Source of the DNA: Pseudomonadota bacterium
GTDB taxonomy: Bacteria; Myxococcota_A; Polyangia; Polyangiales; Polyangiaceae
Length of the DNA stretch: 14,267 nt
Direction of reading: 5' to 3'
NCBI GenBank assembly: GCA_023402175.1
Contig: JAEXCN010000377.1
Location: 1 to 14,267 of the forward strand
The notes beneath the pieces were generated by a model. The model saw only the letters and a program-made list of their open reading frames with translations. It did not search any database and was not told the DNA's origin. A program made the position numbers and the translations under genes. Numbering within the stretch: position 1 is the stretch's first letter; each line of letters opens with the position of its first letter. Below, piece by piece: positions 6,436-13,919 of the stretch.

Positions 6436-7685
6436 GCGTTCGGTCGAGCATCGCTCGGTCATGGATCCGATCGGTCGCCGTGCTGACGCCGTTCGCGATC
6501 GCGGCTCCGCTTGCGTGCGCCGACAGCGGCTCCGAGCCCGAGCGCGCCGAGCCGGTCGTGCCGGATGCGTCGATCCTGCCGGACGCGGCACCGTCGGACA
6601 CGGACGTATCGGTCGACGCCGACGCAACGATCGATGCCGTGGCGGAGCGGTGCAGCTCCGGCGGCTTCTGCTACGAGCCGTTGCCGCTCCACGCGCCGCT
6701 CGTGGCCGTGTCGGCGACGAGCATGAACGACGCGTGGGCCGTCGGAGGCGATGCCGTCGTGCGGTGGGACGGCTCCGCATGGAAGACCGTCTACCAGCAC
6801 GACGCGGTCACGAGCGGGACGACGGTCTCGCTACGCGGCGTCTTCGCCTCGAAGACCGACGACGTCTGGGCCCTCGGCGAGACGCCGTTTCCCGATCGGC
6901 GCTTCGTCGTCGTTCGTCACGTCCCGGGCGACGGCGGCGCGCCCGTGTTCCGGGAGACGCTCACCGAAGAGCCCGCGGAGGGTGACTTCTGGGCCGGCTG
7001 GCTCACGCCGAGCTCGGACGCGCTCTGGTTCCTCGCGTCCGGATCGAGCTCGGTCCTTCGATTCCGCGAGAGCACGGACGGCGCCATCGAGATCGATCGA
7101 TGGTCGCCGCAGGGGGAGACCGACGAGGGGACGTTCGTCGCTTGGTACGGCCTCTGGGGATTCGCCGCAGACGATGTCTACATGATGGGCGCGTCGTGCT
7201 TCTTCGGCGCGTGCGATAGCCTGCTCGCGCGCTACGACGGCGCGAGCTGGTCGGTCGCGAAGGTCGATGATCCGCAGATCGTGACGGGCATGTTCGGGAC
7301 GAGGGATCCGGCGCAGCCGAGACAGCTCTGGCTCGAGTCGATGGATCCGTCGACGGGTGATCGATCGCTCCGTCTCGTGCCCGTGTCGAGCGACGGCGGT
7401 CTGGGCCCGCCCGTGCTCGACCGGAAGCTCGACGGATGCGGCTCGCTCGTCGGCTCCGCGGTCGGTCCCGCGGCGGCATGGCTGTCCGACGGGTGCCTCG
7501 TTCATCGTTGGAACGGGACGACGCTCGATGTCACGCCCATCGCGGTCGGGGGTGAGCCGCCCGGACGTGTGAACGCGGTATGGGCCGGAAGCGCGGACGA
7601 TGCCTGGGTCGTCGGCACGTCGCTGCCGTACGAGGGCCCGGATCTCCCCGAGCTCGGCTTTGCCGCGCGGCGCGGCGGAAAATGA
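6432..7685 (+). CDS. Exported beta-propeller-like protein, second of two paralogues
   Basis: The protein has 417 residues. The signal peptide ends at C29 (AIAAPLAC), again with Pro at -3 and an A-C-A signal peptidase I alternative. An Asp/Pro/Ala-rich tether (about 31-72) precedes CSSGGFC, the same C-x5-C pair as in the preceding protein. Propeller-type repeats occur near residues 91 (MNDAWAVGGDAVVRWDGSAW), 135 (TDDVWALGE), 239 (GFAADDVYMMGASC) and 381 (NAVWAGSADDAWVVGTS). The middle repeats are more diverged than in the paralogue. GAGGAG (6418-6423) lies 8 nt before the ATG, which overlaps the upstream stop (ATGA). Duplication followed by divergence is the simplest origin. Likely surface-exposed with an unknown binding partner. 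Confidence 0.85.
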   Translation: MSVRSSIARSWIRSVAVLTPFAIAAPLACADSGSEPERAEPVVPDASILPDAAPSDTDVSVDADATIDAVAERCSSGGFCYEPLPLHAPLVAVSATSMNDAWAVGGDAVVRWDGSAWKTVYQHDAVTSGTTVSLRGVFASKTDDVWALGETPFPDRRFVVVRHVPGDGGAPVFRETLTEEPAEGDFWAGWLTPSSDALWFLASGSSSVLRFRESTDGAIEIDRWSPQGETDEGTFVAWYGLWGFAADDVYMMGASCFFGACDSLLARYDGASWSVAKVDDPQIVTGMFGTRDPAQPRQLWLESMDPSTGDRSLRLVPVSSDGGLGPPVLDRKLDGCGSLVGSAVGPAAAWLSDGCLVHRWNGTTLDVTPIAVGGEPPGRVNAVWAGSADDAWVVGTSLPYEGPDLPELGFAARRGGK

Positions 7686-7695
7686 TGGCGGACAG

Positions 7696-9450
7696 ATGAT
7701 GCTGCGTGCCGGGTGCTTTGCCATCGCCGTCGGCCTCGGTGCCTGCGTCCTCGCCCCGTCCGGTTGCGGCAGGGATCGCGATCGCTTCCAACATGGCCTC
7801 GAAGACACGAGCCTCGCGGACGCCGCGCCTCCGAGCGGGTGCGTAGGGCTCGAGCGCCGGTGCTCGCGCGATCTCCGCGCCGTGATCGACGGATGCGACG
7901 AATCGATCATCGTCGAGACGTGCCGACCCGATCAGGGCTGCGCTGCTGGAGCATGTGTAGCGGCCTGCTCGGCCGCGGTCAGCAGCGCTGCGACGATGGG
8001 CTGCGAGTTCGCGGCGCTCGCGCCGAGCCGCTACGACGAGAGCCGAGGCTCTTGCTTCGGAGCATTGCTCACGAACACGTGGGGGATCCCCGCGCGCATC
8101 GAGGCGGAATATGCGGGCTCGCCGATCGATCTCTCCGCCTCGGCGCGCCTCGTCCGCACGTCCGGTGACGGCATGACGTACGAGCCGTTCACCGGCGAGA
8201 TCCAGCCAGGCGAGGTCGCGGTCCTCTTCCTGAATCACATGCCCGAGCGCCCTGTGGGCCCGTCGCCGACGGGGGCCGGCTGGGTGCCTTGCCCGGACGG
8301 CATCATGCCGGCAGTGACCGTCGACACGAGCGTGAAGGGCACCGGGCGAGGCCAATCGTTCCGCATCAGGACGACCGCGCCCGTGAGCGCGTACAGCATC
8401 TACCAGCTCGGCAAGAGCGGCCACGCCGCGACCGCGACGCTGCTCCTCCCCGTGCCGGCGTGGAAGACCGGTTACATCGTGACCGACGCGTGGGAGCGCG
8501 ACGTCGGTTTCCCGGCCACGCAGATCGTCGCTGCCGAAGACGAGACGGACGTCACGATCCAGAGCCCAGTGACCATCGTACCGGGCACGGACGTCGAGGG
8601 TGCAGCGAAGGATGCACCGCATACGTACCGCCTGAAACGTGGCGAGGTCCTCCAGATCGCGCAGAGCGAGGCGCTGGCCGGCAGCCGCGTCGAAGCGAAC
8701 AAGGCCATTGCCGTGCTCGGCGGGCACGAGTGCATGAACGTGCCGACGGGCAGGCGGTGGTGCGATCAGGCACAGCTTCAGCTGTTCCCCGTCCAGTCGT
8801 GGGGACGAGAATACGCCGCCGCTCCGTATCTCAGCCGGCGCGCGAACGGTGAGCCCGAAGCTTACGTCTATCGGATCGTCGCTGCGGCTGACGGCACGAC
8901 GCTCACGTACGAGCCGGCCCGGCCGCAGGACGCGCCTGCGACGCTCGATGCAGCAGGTTCGCGGACGTTCACGACGAGCGAGCCGTTCGTGGTGAGGAGC
9001 CAGGATCCGGAGCACCCGATCACGGTCTACGCGTACATGACCGGGCTCGAATTCGCACGAGCCGAGCTCGACGAAGGAGATCCGGAGTTCACATACGTCA
9101 TTCCGAGCGATCAATTTCTCGATCGCTACGTCTTCTACGTCGCCCCGAGCTACCGGAGCTCGCATCTCGTGGTCGTCCGCGCACGGTCCGATGGAAAGGA
9201 CTTCCAGCCCGTCACCCTGGACTGCGCAGGGGAGCTCGACGGATGGACCCCGCTGGGGACGTCGGGGAGATACGAGCTCGCGCGTGTTCGGCTCGAAGCG
9301 GGCAGCCGATGTGGCCCCGGCCGCCACGAGATGACGAGCCCGGGACCGTTCGGCGTCACGGTCTGGGGCACCGACGTCGCCACCAGTTACGCGTACCCGG
9401 GCGGAGCGGCCATCCGGACGCTCAACGCCGTCGGCGGTCTCGTCCGCTGA
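7696..9450 (+). CDS. IgGFc-binding-protein-like exported protein
   Basis: The protein has 584 residues. The signal sequence contains GLGAC (C18) and LAPSGC (C26), either of which could be a lipidated cysteine; the first has the better lipobox. A cysteine-rich segment (about 48-102, including GCVGLERRC and DQGCAAGACVAAC) precedes the main domain. From about 102 to 575 the sequence matches my memory of the IgGFc-binding N-terminal domain: PVSAYSIYQLGKS (~228), QIVAAEDETDVTIQ (~276), GSRVEANKAIAVLGGHEC (~329), WGREYAAAPYLSRR (~369) and VVRSQDPEHPITVYAYMTG (~432). The domain name comes from animal FCGBP; in myxobacteria it is common in secreted proteins and antibody binding is not implied. Adhesion or a matrix role is inferred. 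The gene begins 10 nt after the preceding stop, with GGCGGA (7687-7692) upstream; ATG 7699 is equally possible. Confidence 0.85.
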   Translation: MMLRAGCFAIAVGLGACVLAPSGCGRDRDRFQHGLEDTSLADAAPPSGCVGLERRCSRDLRAVIDGCDESIIVETCRPDQGCAAGACVAACSAAVSSAATMGCEFAALAPSRYDESRGSCFGALLTNTWGIPARIEAEYAGSPIDLSASARLVRTSGDGMTYEPFTGEIQPGEVAVLFLNHMPERPVGPSPTGAGWVPCPDGIMPAVTVDTSVKGTGRGQSFRIRTTAPVSAYSIYQLGKSGHAATATLLLPVPAWKTGYIVTDAWERDVGFPATQIVAAEDETDVTIQSPVTIVPGTDVEGAAKDAPHTYRLKRGEVLQIAQSEALAGSRVEANKAIAVLGGHECMNVPTGRRWCDQAQLQLFPVQSWGREYAAAPYLSRRANGEPEAYVYRIVAAADGTTLTYEPARPQDAPATLDAAGSRTFTTSEPFVVRSQDPEHPITVYAYMTGLEFARAELDEGDPEFTYVIPSDQFLDRYVFYVAPSYRSSHLVVVRARSDGKDFQPVTLDCAGELDGWTPLGTSGRYELARVRLEAGSRCGPGRHEMTSPGPFGVTVWGTDVATSYAYPGGAAIRTLNAVGGLVR

Positions 9451-9470
9451 ACGAGCTCTCGCGCTCGGCT

Positions 9471-9482
9471 CTGAAATTTCAG
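9471..9482. promoter_or_regulatory. Perfect 12-bp palindrome CTGAAATTTCAG
   Basis: It lies 20 nt after the stop of the IgGFc-binding-like gene in an otherwise GC-rich gap. A palindrome with no loop suits a dimeric DNA-binding protein better than an RNA hairpin. No regulator is assigned. Confidence 0.4.
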
Positions 9483-9558
9483 GCCGACGCCGAAAGTGCC
9501 ACCTGCTCACGAATGCATGTCTCAGGAATCTGAAGATTGTGGGCATACGCTGGCGCAA

Positions 9559-9570
9559 CGCTCATGAGCG
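9559..9570. promoter_or_regulatory. Perfect 12-bp palindrome CGCTCATGAGCG
   Basis: It lies 15 nt upstream of the lipoprotein start at 9586 and is flanked by GGCGC and GCGCC arms (9552-9556 and 9568-9572) that could form an alternative stem. Its position suits an operator for the downstream gene. It contains an ATG out of frame with that gene. Confidence 0.4.
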
Positions 9571-9585
9571 CCTACTGTCCCTCGG

Positions 9586-10221
9586 ATGATGAAGACCGTG
9601 GCGTCCGGCATTCTCGTTCTCTCCAGCGTCGTCGGCTCGATCGTCCTGCCCGCGTGCGGAGGCGACGCCCCGGCGACGTCTCAGACTGCTGCGCCTGCGA
9701 CGAGCTCCGATGCCGCTCCGGTCGACGCTCCGCAGGCTCGCGAGGCGACCATCTGCGAGGCTCAGCAGTCGTTCGACAGCAGGTGCGGAGCGAGCGGAGC
9801 AGACGCGGGCGGGACATGTACGATCTCGTGCTTCGAGCGGCTCATGACGCCGGCCGCGGCTGCAACGTTCAGCGCGTGCACCGCGAACCTGGCGTGCGGC
9901 GGAACGACATGCGCGCTCGGTTCTCCGTGCACCGACCCCGAGCTGTGCATTCTCCGAACGGGCAAGGCCGGGCTCGCCGAGTCGGGCTTCGACGTCGACC
10001 CGGTCGTCGCCAAGTGCGAGGCGAAGCAGAACGAATGTCATCTCGAGCTCGAAATCATCTGCGACGCTGACCGGTTTGCCGCGATGTACGGGCCGTTCGC
10101 CGGTGTCCCTGCCGCCATCGCCGCGTGCCTCGACAAGGAATGCGACGAGATGAGACCGTGCATGCAAAAGGCGAACGCCGAAGTCTCGGACTGCATACTC
10201 GCGAGCGCGGGCGTGGAGTGA
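9586..10221 (+). CDS. Cysteine-rich lipoprotein of unknown function
   Basis: The protein has 211 residues. The signal peptide MMKTVASGILVLSSVVGSIV is followed by LPAC (C24), a good lipobox with Leu at -3, and Gly-Gly-Asp after the cysteine. An Ala/Pro/Ser/Thr-rich tether (about 26-52) leads to a compact domain (about 55-211) with 16 cysteines, an even number suited to eight disulfides: examples are TICEAQ, GTCTISCFERL, NLACGGTTCALGSPC and KECDEMRPC. The arrangement resembles other small secreted myxobacterial Cys-rich proteins but belongs to no family I can name. It is distinct from the DNCGxCG repeats upstream. A 135-bp gap with two palindromes separates it from the preceding operon, so it probably has its own promoter. 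ATG 9586 and ATG 9589 are equally possible; no strong ribosome-binding site is visible. It converges with the minus-strand membrane protein gene, 17 bases away. Confidence 0.85.
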   Translation: MMKTVASGILVLSSVVGSIVLPACGGDAPATSQTAAPATSSDAAPVDAPQAREATICEAQQSFDSRCGASGADAGGTCTISCFERLMTPAAAATFSACTANLACGGTTCALGSPCTDPELCILRTGKAGLAESGFDVDPVVAKCEAKQNECHLELEIICDADRFAAMYGPFAGVPAAIAACLDKECDEMRPCMQKANAEVSDCILASAGVE

Positions 10222-10238
10222 CGTCAGGGAGTACTGCG

Positions 10239-11420
10239 TCAGAGCAGCGCCGCGAACACCCTGCGGACGATCGCGTCGATCGACGCGACTTTCGAGAGGA
10301 GCGGAAGCATCGGGAGAAGCGCTGCCATCGATACGGCGAGGAGGTGGCCAGGAAGATACGGAATGATCCGCATCGACGAGACGCGATCGTAGACCGAGCT
10401 CGCATCCGCGAGAGAGCTCGATTCCTCACTGCTGACATCGGCAGGATAGGCGCGGCCAAACCATTTCCGCTCGATGTTCCTCGCGTGCCCCTCGAGGACG
10501 GTCCGATGGCGCCGGAGGCCGAGACGCTTGGCGTGGGCGAAGTTGGGTGCGAAAGCGAACAACGGAAAGAACGCGAGCACCAGGGCGAGCCCCACGATTG
10601 CGAGCGCTTGATGCTCGACGCCCCGAGCGGGGATCCGATCGTGGACGATCGCGAAGAGCATCCGCGCGCTGACGAGGGTCGACGCCCCTGCGATGACCCA
10701 TGCGAATCGTGCAGGCGCACGCGAGACGAAGGAGAAGCCTCCGCAACGATCCCCATGCGATACGACAGGACGGAGCAGCGGGGCGCTCGTCGCGAACACC
10801 AGCGCGAGGACGATCCAGCGCCACAACCAGCGCAGTAGGAGGAACATGTAAAGCGGCGCGATCACCCAGGCTGTCCACGTCCCGGCAGCGGTGAGCTCGG
10901 GCCCTCCGCTCCCGGTTCGGAAGATCCACGTCTCACGTCCCGACGTGTGGTTCCGGATCCAGGCAGGGACGAAGAGGAAGGCGAGCGCCACGATGACGAG
11001 CTCGCTGATAGGGTGCCGCACGAGATGCTGCAGCGAGCGAGCACGGGCCCGGAGCTCGTCCGGAGCGCGGCAGCGTCGCCTGCTCGCGAGCGACCGCACG
11101 ATGCGCCGTACCGTCGGATCGATCTGGACGTCGGCGAACAAGAGCAGGGGGATCGCGACGAGCGCGCGGACGTGCGGCTCGAAATCGGCCGTGAACGAGA
11201 GCGCGCTCGGACGTTCCGGCTGAACGGACGCGAGCACCATCGGCGCGATCCACGTGACTGCGAGCGAGAGCGCGATGCGCAATCCCTGGTGGCGCACCGG
11301 TCGAAGGCGTGGAGCGATCCCGAACCGCGCGCCGACGCGTCCGAGCACGCGACCCGTGGTGAGGAGACTGAAAGGGACATCCGCAACGTGATCGCTCGCG
11401 GCGCCGGTCGCTCGAGTCAC
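10239..11420 (-). CDS. Multipass integral membrane protein of unknown function
   Basis: The protein has 393 residues if translation begins at GTG 11420. About eight hydrophobic segments are visible, near residues 46-65, 84-100, 140-158, 182-200, 201-218, 239-258, 272-292 and 356-378. The loop motif SHGDRCGGFSFV (221-232), the later 'FFPLFAFAPNFAHAKRLGL' and the terminal part of that loop with ERKWF resemble a widespread family of bacterial inner-membrane proteins whose hallmark is HPDRAGGLGFL; its function is unknown. The start is ambiguous. The same frame stays open up to GTG 11540, but codons upstream of 11420 show weaker G/C third-position preference than the overlapping frame at 11417-11509. 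GTG 11420 overlaps that small ORF's stop (GTGA). A frameshift joining the two frames is an alternative. The gene follows the DyP gene and may be co-transcribed with it. Confidence 0.75.
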   Translation of the reverse strand: MTRATGAASDHVADVPFSLLTTGRVLGRVGARFGIAPRLRPVRHQGLRIALSLAVTWIAPMVLASVQPERPSALSFTADFEPHVRALVAIPLLLFADVQIDPTVRRIVRSLASRRRCRAPDELRARARSLQHLVRHPISELVIVALAFLFVPAWIRNHTSGRETWIFRTGSGGPELTAAGTWTAWVIAPLYMFLLLRWLWRWIVLALVFATSAPLLRPVVSHGDRCGGFSFVSRAPARFAWVIAGASTLVSARMLFAIVHDRIPARGVEHQALAIVGLALVLAFFPLFAFAPNFAHAKRLGLRRHRTVLEGHARNIERKWFGRAYPADVSSEESSSLADASSVYDRVSSMRIIPYLPGHLLAVSMAALLPMLPLLSKVASIDAIVRRVFAALL

Positions 11421-11509
11421 ACGCCAGAGCCAAGCAGCGCGCGTGCCGTGTGGATTTCGGCGAGCTGCTTGCGCACATGCGGCTCGCCCGAGGCGTGACG
11501 GACCATCAT
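11417..11509 (-). CDS. Possible 30-residue ORF between DyP and membrane protein, or frameshifted N-terminus
   Basis: The ATG at 11507-11509 overlaps the DyP stop (ATGA at 11506-11509). The frame encodes MMVRHASGEPHVRKQLAEIH and then TARALLGSGV before a TGA that overlaps a GTG start of the membrane protein (GTGA at 11417-11420). By hand count 24 of 30 third positions are G or C, against 23 of 40 for the competing membrane-protein frame over the same stretch, so this frame looks the more coding-like. The peptide is basic and probably helical. It may be a small separate protein, a coupling ORF, or the true N-terminus of the membrane protein interrupted by a frameshift or sequencing error. No family is recognised. 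Confidence 0.4.
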   Translation of the reverse strand: MMVRHASGEPHVRKQLAEIHTARALLGSGV

Positions 11510-12822
11510 GTCCGAAGCTCGGCGAGCCAGCGCAGCGCACGGAGACTGGGCATGAAGCAGTATTCGCCGCCGCGCGTCACGACGAACCGCGGGAGGCCTC
11601 GCAGGCGCTGTGGGATCGGTCGCCTCGGGATCGAATATTCGCCCGACCCGTCGTGCGCGCCCACGATCGGATCTTTTACATGGCCCAATCCCAACGTCTC
11701 GCCCTCGTTGACCCACTCCGATTGAACGAACTCGAATTGCCGGCCCAGATGGGCGCCGACGAAGGCGAACATCAATCCCCGGTCGATGCCGTCATCCTCG
11801 AGGATCCCCTCGGGAAGCTCAGGACCGTAGACCGTTCCTCGACGGAGCATCCGATGGAGTCGCACGACGCCGGCGACGGAAGCATCGCGCGGATTCGCGC
11901 GTCGAATATGCGATCCTCGTGGCGTCTTGTAGCCAATTGGGTCGTCGGCAAACACGAAGTCGTTGTTGCGCTGTGGATCGGCGCCGAGCCCGGGATCGTC
12001 GTGATGCGGGCAGAGCGCCAGCGGAGCACCGCTTCGCCATCGTCCCATCATCTTCGCAGCGAGGAGCGCCTCTTCCTGCTCGCTCCGCGACGTCTCTTTC
12101 AGATACCTCCGGAGCTCCGCGACACGCTGGTGGAGCTTGCGGAAAGCGACGTACGTCCCATTGCGGCCCAAGACGTCAGGGCTCGGCATCGGCGGAAGGC
12201 TGGCCGTCTCGTCGGGATAGCCGAGGACGAATTCGCCCGCTGCGAGCGGCATTTCGCGTGTGTTCGTGCCCGGCAGCGGACTTCCCTCGATTGCGGGGTA
12301 ACCGATTCCATCCCTGAATCCGAAATGCTCCTTTCCAGATGCCAACGCGGCGCAGTCTTGCCGCCAGATGGCTTGGACACCTCGAAGCTTCTCGTAGACG
12401 GCTCGAGCGCGGGCGAGGGCCATTTCGAGCTGCGCGTGGTCCGGCGACACCGCGACGAGCACGACGTGAACGTCTCCAGTCCCGAGCGGGCTCTCCCAGT
12501 GGTCGGGCGCGCTCTCGCCCGTATCGCCGAGCGCCTTCGCCCGTGCGGCCATGCCCTGCTTGAATTCCCACGCGAAGCTGTCGAGTGAATCTCGAGGGAC
12601 AGCGAGCGCTTGGAGGCCGCGATACGTCAGGGCGACGCTGACCCAGGTATCGGCGACGGGACTGTGCGGGTGGTGGGCGGCAGACGCGATGACGGGTGCG
12701 ATCCGAGCCAGGAGCTCGCGCCCGGCGGCGCGGTCGTCGATGCGGAAGGCGAGATACGTTGCCGCGTACGGAGCAGGCCGGGGCCGGAGTACGCCGCTCT
12801 GGATGTCCTCGAGCTCCAGCAT
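11506..12822 (-). CDS. DyP-type heme peroxidase
   Basis: The protein has 438 residues. The family signature GFRDG is at 168-172 with distal Asp D171, followed by IGYP. The proximal heme ligand is most likely H305 in GSHIRRANPRD, and the conserved Arg follows in MLRRGTVYG (R327/R328). The C-terminal half has GLMFAFVGAHLGRQFEFVQS (349-368) and TRGGEYCFMPSLRALRWLA, both typical of the larger DyPs. DyP enzymes use hydrogen peroxide to oxidise dyes, phenolics and other substrates; the natural substrate here is unknown. No Tat signal or encapsulin-targeting tail is visible, so it is likely cytoplasmic. GGAG (12830-12833) lies 7 nt before ATG 12822, which fixes the start; the open frame upstream to 13260 is antisense-type sequence. 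It lies 53 bases downstream of the preceding gene, and its stop overlaps a small ORF. Confidence 0.95.
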   Translation of the reverse strand: MLELEDIQSGVLRPRPAPYAATYLAFRIDDRAAGRELLARIAPVIASAAHHPHSPVADTWVSVALTYRGLQALAVPRDSLDSFAWEFKQGMAARAKALGDTGESAPDHWESPLGTGDVHVVLVAVSPDHAQLEMALARARAVYEKLRGVQAIWRQDCAALASGKEHFGFRDGIGYPAIEGSPLPGTNTREMPLAAGEFVLGYPDETASLPPMPSPDVLGRNGTYVAFRKLHQRVAELRRYLKETSRSEQEEALLAAKMMGRWRSGAPLALCPHHDDPGLGADPQRNNDFVFADDPIGYKTPRGSHIRRANPRDASVAGVVRLHRMLRRGTVYGPELPEGILEDDGIDRGLMFAFVGAHLGRQFEFVQSEWVNEGETLGLGHVKDPIVGAHDGSGEYSIPRRPIPQRLRGLPRFVVTRGGEYCFMPSLRALRWLAELRT

Positions 12823-12875
12823 TTCGCTGCTCCGATCTCGCAAGAAGGTGGTTGCTCGGACGACGCACTGACGGC

Positions 12876-13907
12876 CTAAACCGTGGCGAGGTTCTTCCAG
12901 AAACGCTCCAGGCTCTCGTCGCGTCCGAAGAGCGTGCTGAACACCGTGGAGTCGACCACGAGCACGTCGCCCGCCCTCCGCCCGTCTGGAGGCATCCAGA
13001 CGAAGGTGTTGAACTCCTTGTTTCCTGCATTCGTGAATGGATGCGGCCTCGACATGTCGATTGGCTGCTTCGCGAGCACGTGCACTGCATCGCCGGCGTC
13101 GTCCGACACCGCATAGTGCGGAAGGTGCAGGTGCAAGTTGAAGTTGCTCACGCCCTCCAGCCAGCCGCGCGTATCGAGATCTCTCGTCACGTTCAGCGGC
13201 GCGATCCGGTCGCGCGCACCCGGCGCGGTGCCCTTGATCACTGCCGGCCGGAGGCCCCAACGATTCTCGACGGGGATCCCGAGCCCCGCCATCAGCGAAC
13301 GCGTGTATCCGCCGAATCGTTGCTGCCGCGGCACGAGCGGATCGCCGTGATGGTGATACTCCACGTCACGCTCCGACGGATCCGGTGATCGGCCCACGTC
13401 ATGATGTGGCCCGATGACGAGGCACGTCCCCTGACGCTCGAGAAACGCGCGCACCGCCTCGATCTCCTCGGGCGCGGCCACCTGCTCGGTGGCGACGTGG
13501 TCGAGGCCGAACACGAACAGAGTGTCTGCGTCGCCGAGGACGCGCTCGTCGAGCGGTAGGAAGAAGCCCGCCTGATCGACGCGCTGGAACATCGGGACCG
13601 CGTACCCGGTGACCTCGCCGACGAGCTCCTGGAAGTTCACCCACGCCCAGAAGAACAGCTCGAGTGAACCTGCGATCCCTTGCTGAAAGCGCCGCGGGTC
13701 TGCCCATTGTGGCGTCTCGTACGCAGGCCAGAGCACGCGCCGAACCTCCGTCATCGTGGAGAACCGGTTGTCGAGCTCCCTCGGGTCGCGGTTGGCCTCT
13801 CCCGGATAGCTCCAGGCGATGTAGACGCTGACCCGCCGCCGACCTTTCTCGTAGTTCCGCGGGACGTGGTTTTGGTTGTACGTCCTCTTGGCCTTCGGTT
13901 CGCTCAC
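12876..13907 (-). CDS. Uncharacterised protein with probable class I amidotransferase-like fold and His clusters
   Basis: The protein has 343 residues with no signal peptide or clear membrane helix. Residues ~125-172 read 'DADTLFVFGLDHV', then PEEIEAVRAFLERQGTCLVI and GPHHDVG. This is the strand-helix-strand layout of ThuA/GATase1-like domains, in which a value is compared with a threshold of 'remove or keep' lines in no known assay here; the catalytic Cys-His-Glu triad is not evident, so enzymatic activity is doubtful. Histidines cluster in GPHHDVG (166-172), EYHHHGDPL (183-191) and LHLHLPHY (258-265) and could bind a metal or heme. The GTG start at 13907 is supported by AAGGAG (13914-13919), 6 nt upstream, which overlaps the TAA of the preceding gene. 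Tight linkage to that gene and to the DyP gene suggests a shared process. I do not recognise a named family. Confidence 0.7.
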   Translation of the reverse strand: MSEPKAKRTYNQNHVPRNYEKGRRRVSVYIAWSYPGEANRDPRELDNRFSTMTEVRRVLWPAYETPQWADPRRFQQGIAGSLELFFWAWVNFQELVGEVTGYAVPMFQRVDQAGFFLPLDERVLGDADTLFVFGLDHVATEQVAAPEEIEAVRAFLERQGTCLVIGPHHDVGRSPDPSERDVEYHHHGDPLVPRQQRFGGYTRSLMAGLGIPVENRWGLRPAVIKGTAPGARDRIAPLNVTRDLDTRGWLEGVSNFNLHLHLPHYAVSDDAGDAVHVLAKQPIDMSRPHPFTNAGNKEFNTFVWMPPDGRRAGDVLVVDSTVFSTLFGRDESLERFWKNLATV

Positions 13908-13913
13908 GGCGCG

Positions 13914-13919
13914 CTCCTT
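13914..13919 (-). promoter_or_regulatory. Ribosome-binding site AAGGAG fixing the GTG start at 13907
   Basis: AAGGAG with a 6-nt spacer precedes GTG 13907. It overlaps the TAA stop (13918-13920) of the upstream gene, so a ribosome terminating there would sit on the site, which indicates translational coupling. Confidence 0.8.

Noticed and set aside
5116..6780. Minus-strand open frame of 554 codons
   Set aside because: It is antisense to the two propeller genes and rich in Arg, Ser and Pro, with no domain or ribosome-binding site.
9452..9467. Possible terminator after the IgGFc-binding-like gene
   Set aside because: CGAGC/GCTCG forms a 5-bp stem, but there is no T-tract and such stems are common in GC-rich sequence.
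7531..9558. Minus-strand open frame of 675 codons
   Set aside because: It lies opposite a + strand gene with a recognisable IgGFc-binding-like domain and signal peptide. Its translation is Arg/Ala-rich with no motif, as expected for antisense of GC-rich coding DNA.
9551..9565. Sigma-54-like promoter around TGGCGC
   Set aside because: The TGGC half is present but the TTGC half is absent at the required spacing.
10219..10241. Possible bidirectional terminator between convergent genes
   Set aside because: TGACG (10219-10223) and CGTCA (10237-10241) give only a 5-bp stem with a 13-nt loop and no T-run on either strand.
12823..13260. Upstream in-frame extension of the DyP gene to 13260
   Set aside because: It overlaps the upstream gene out of frame and is motif-free, and ATG 12822 has a well-placed GGAG.
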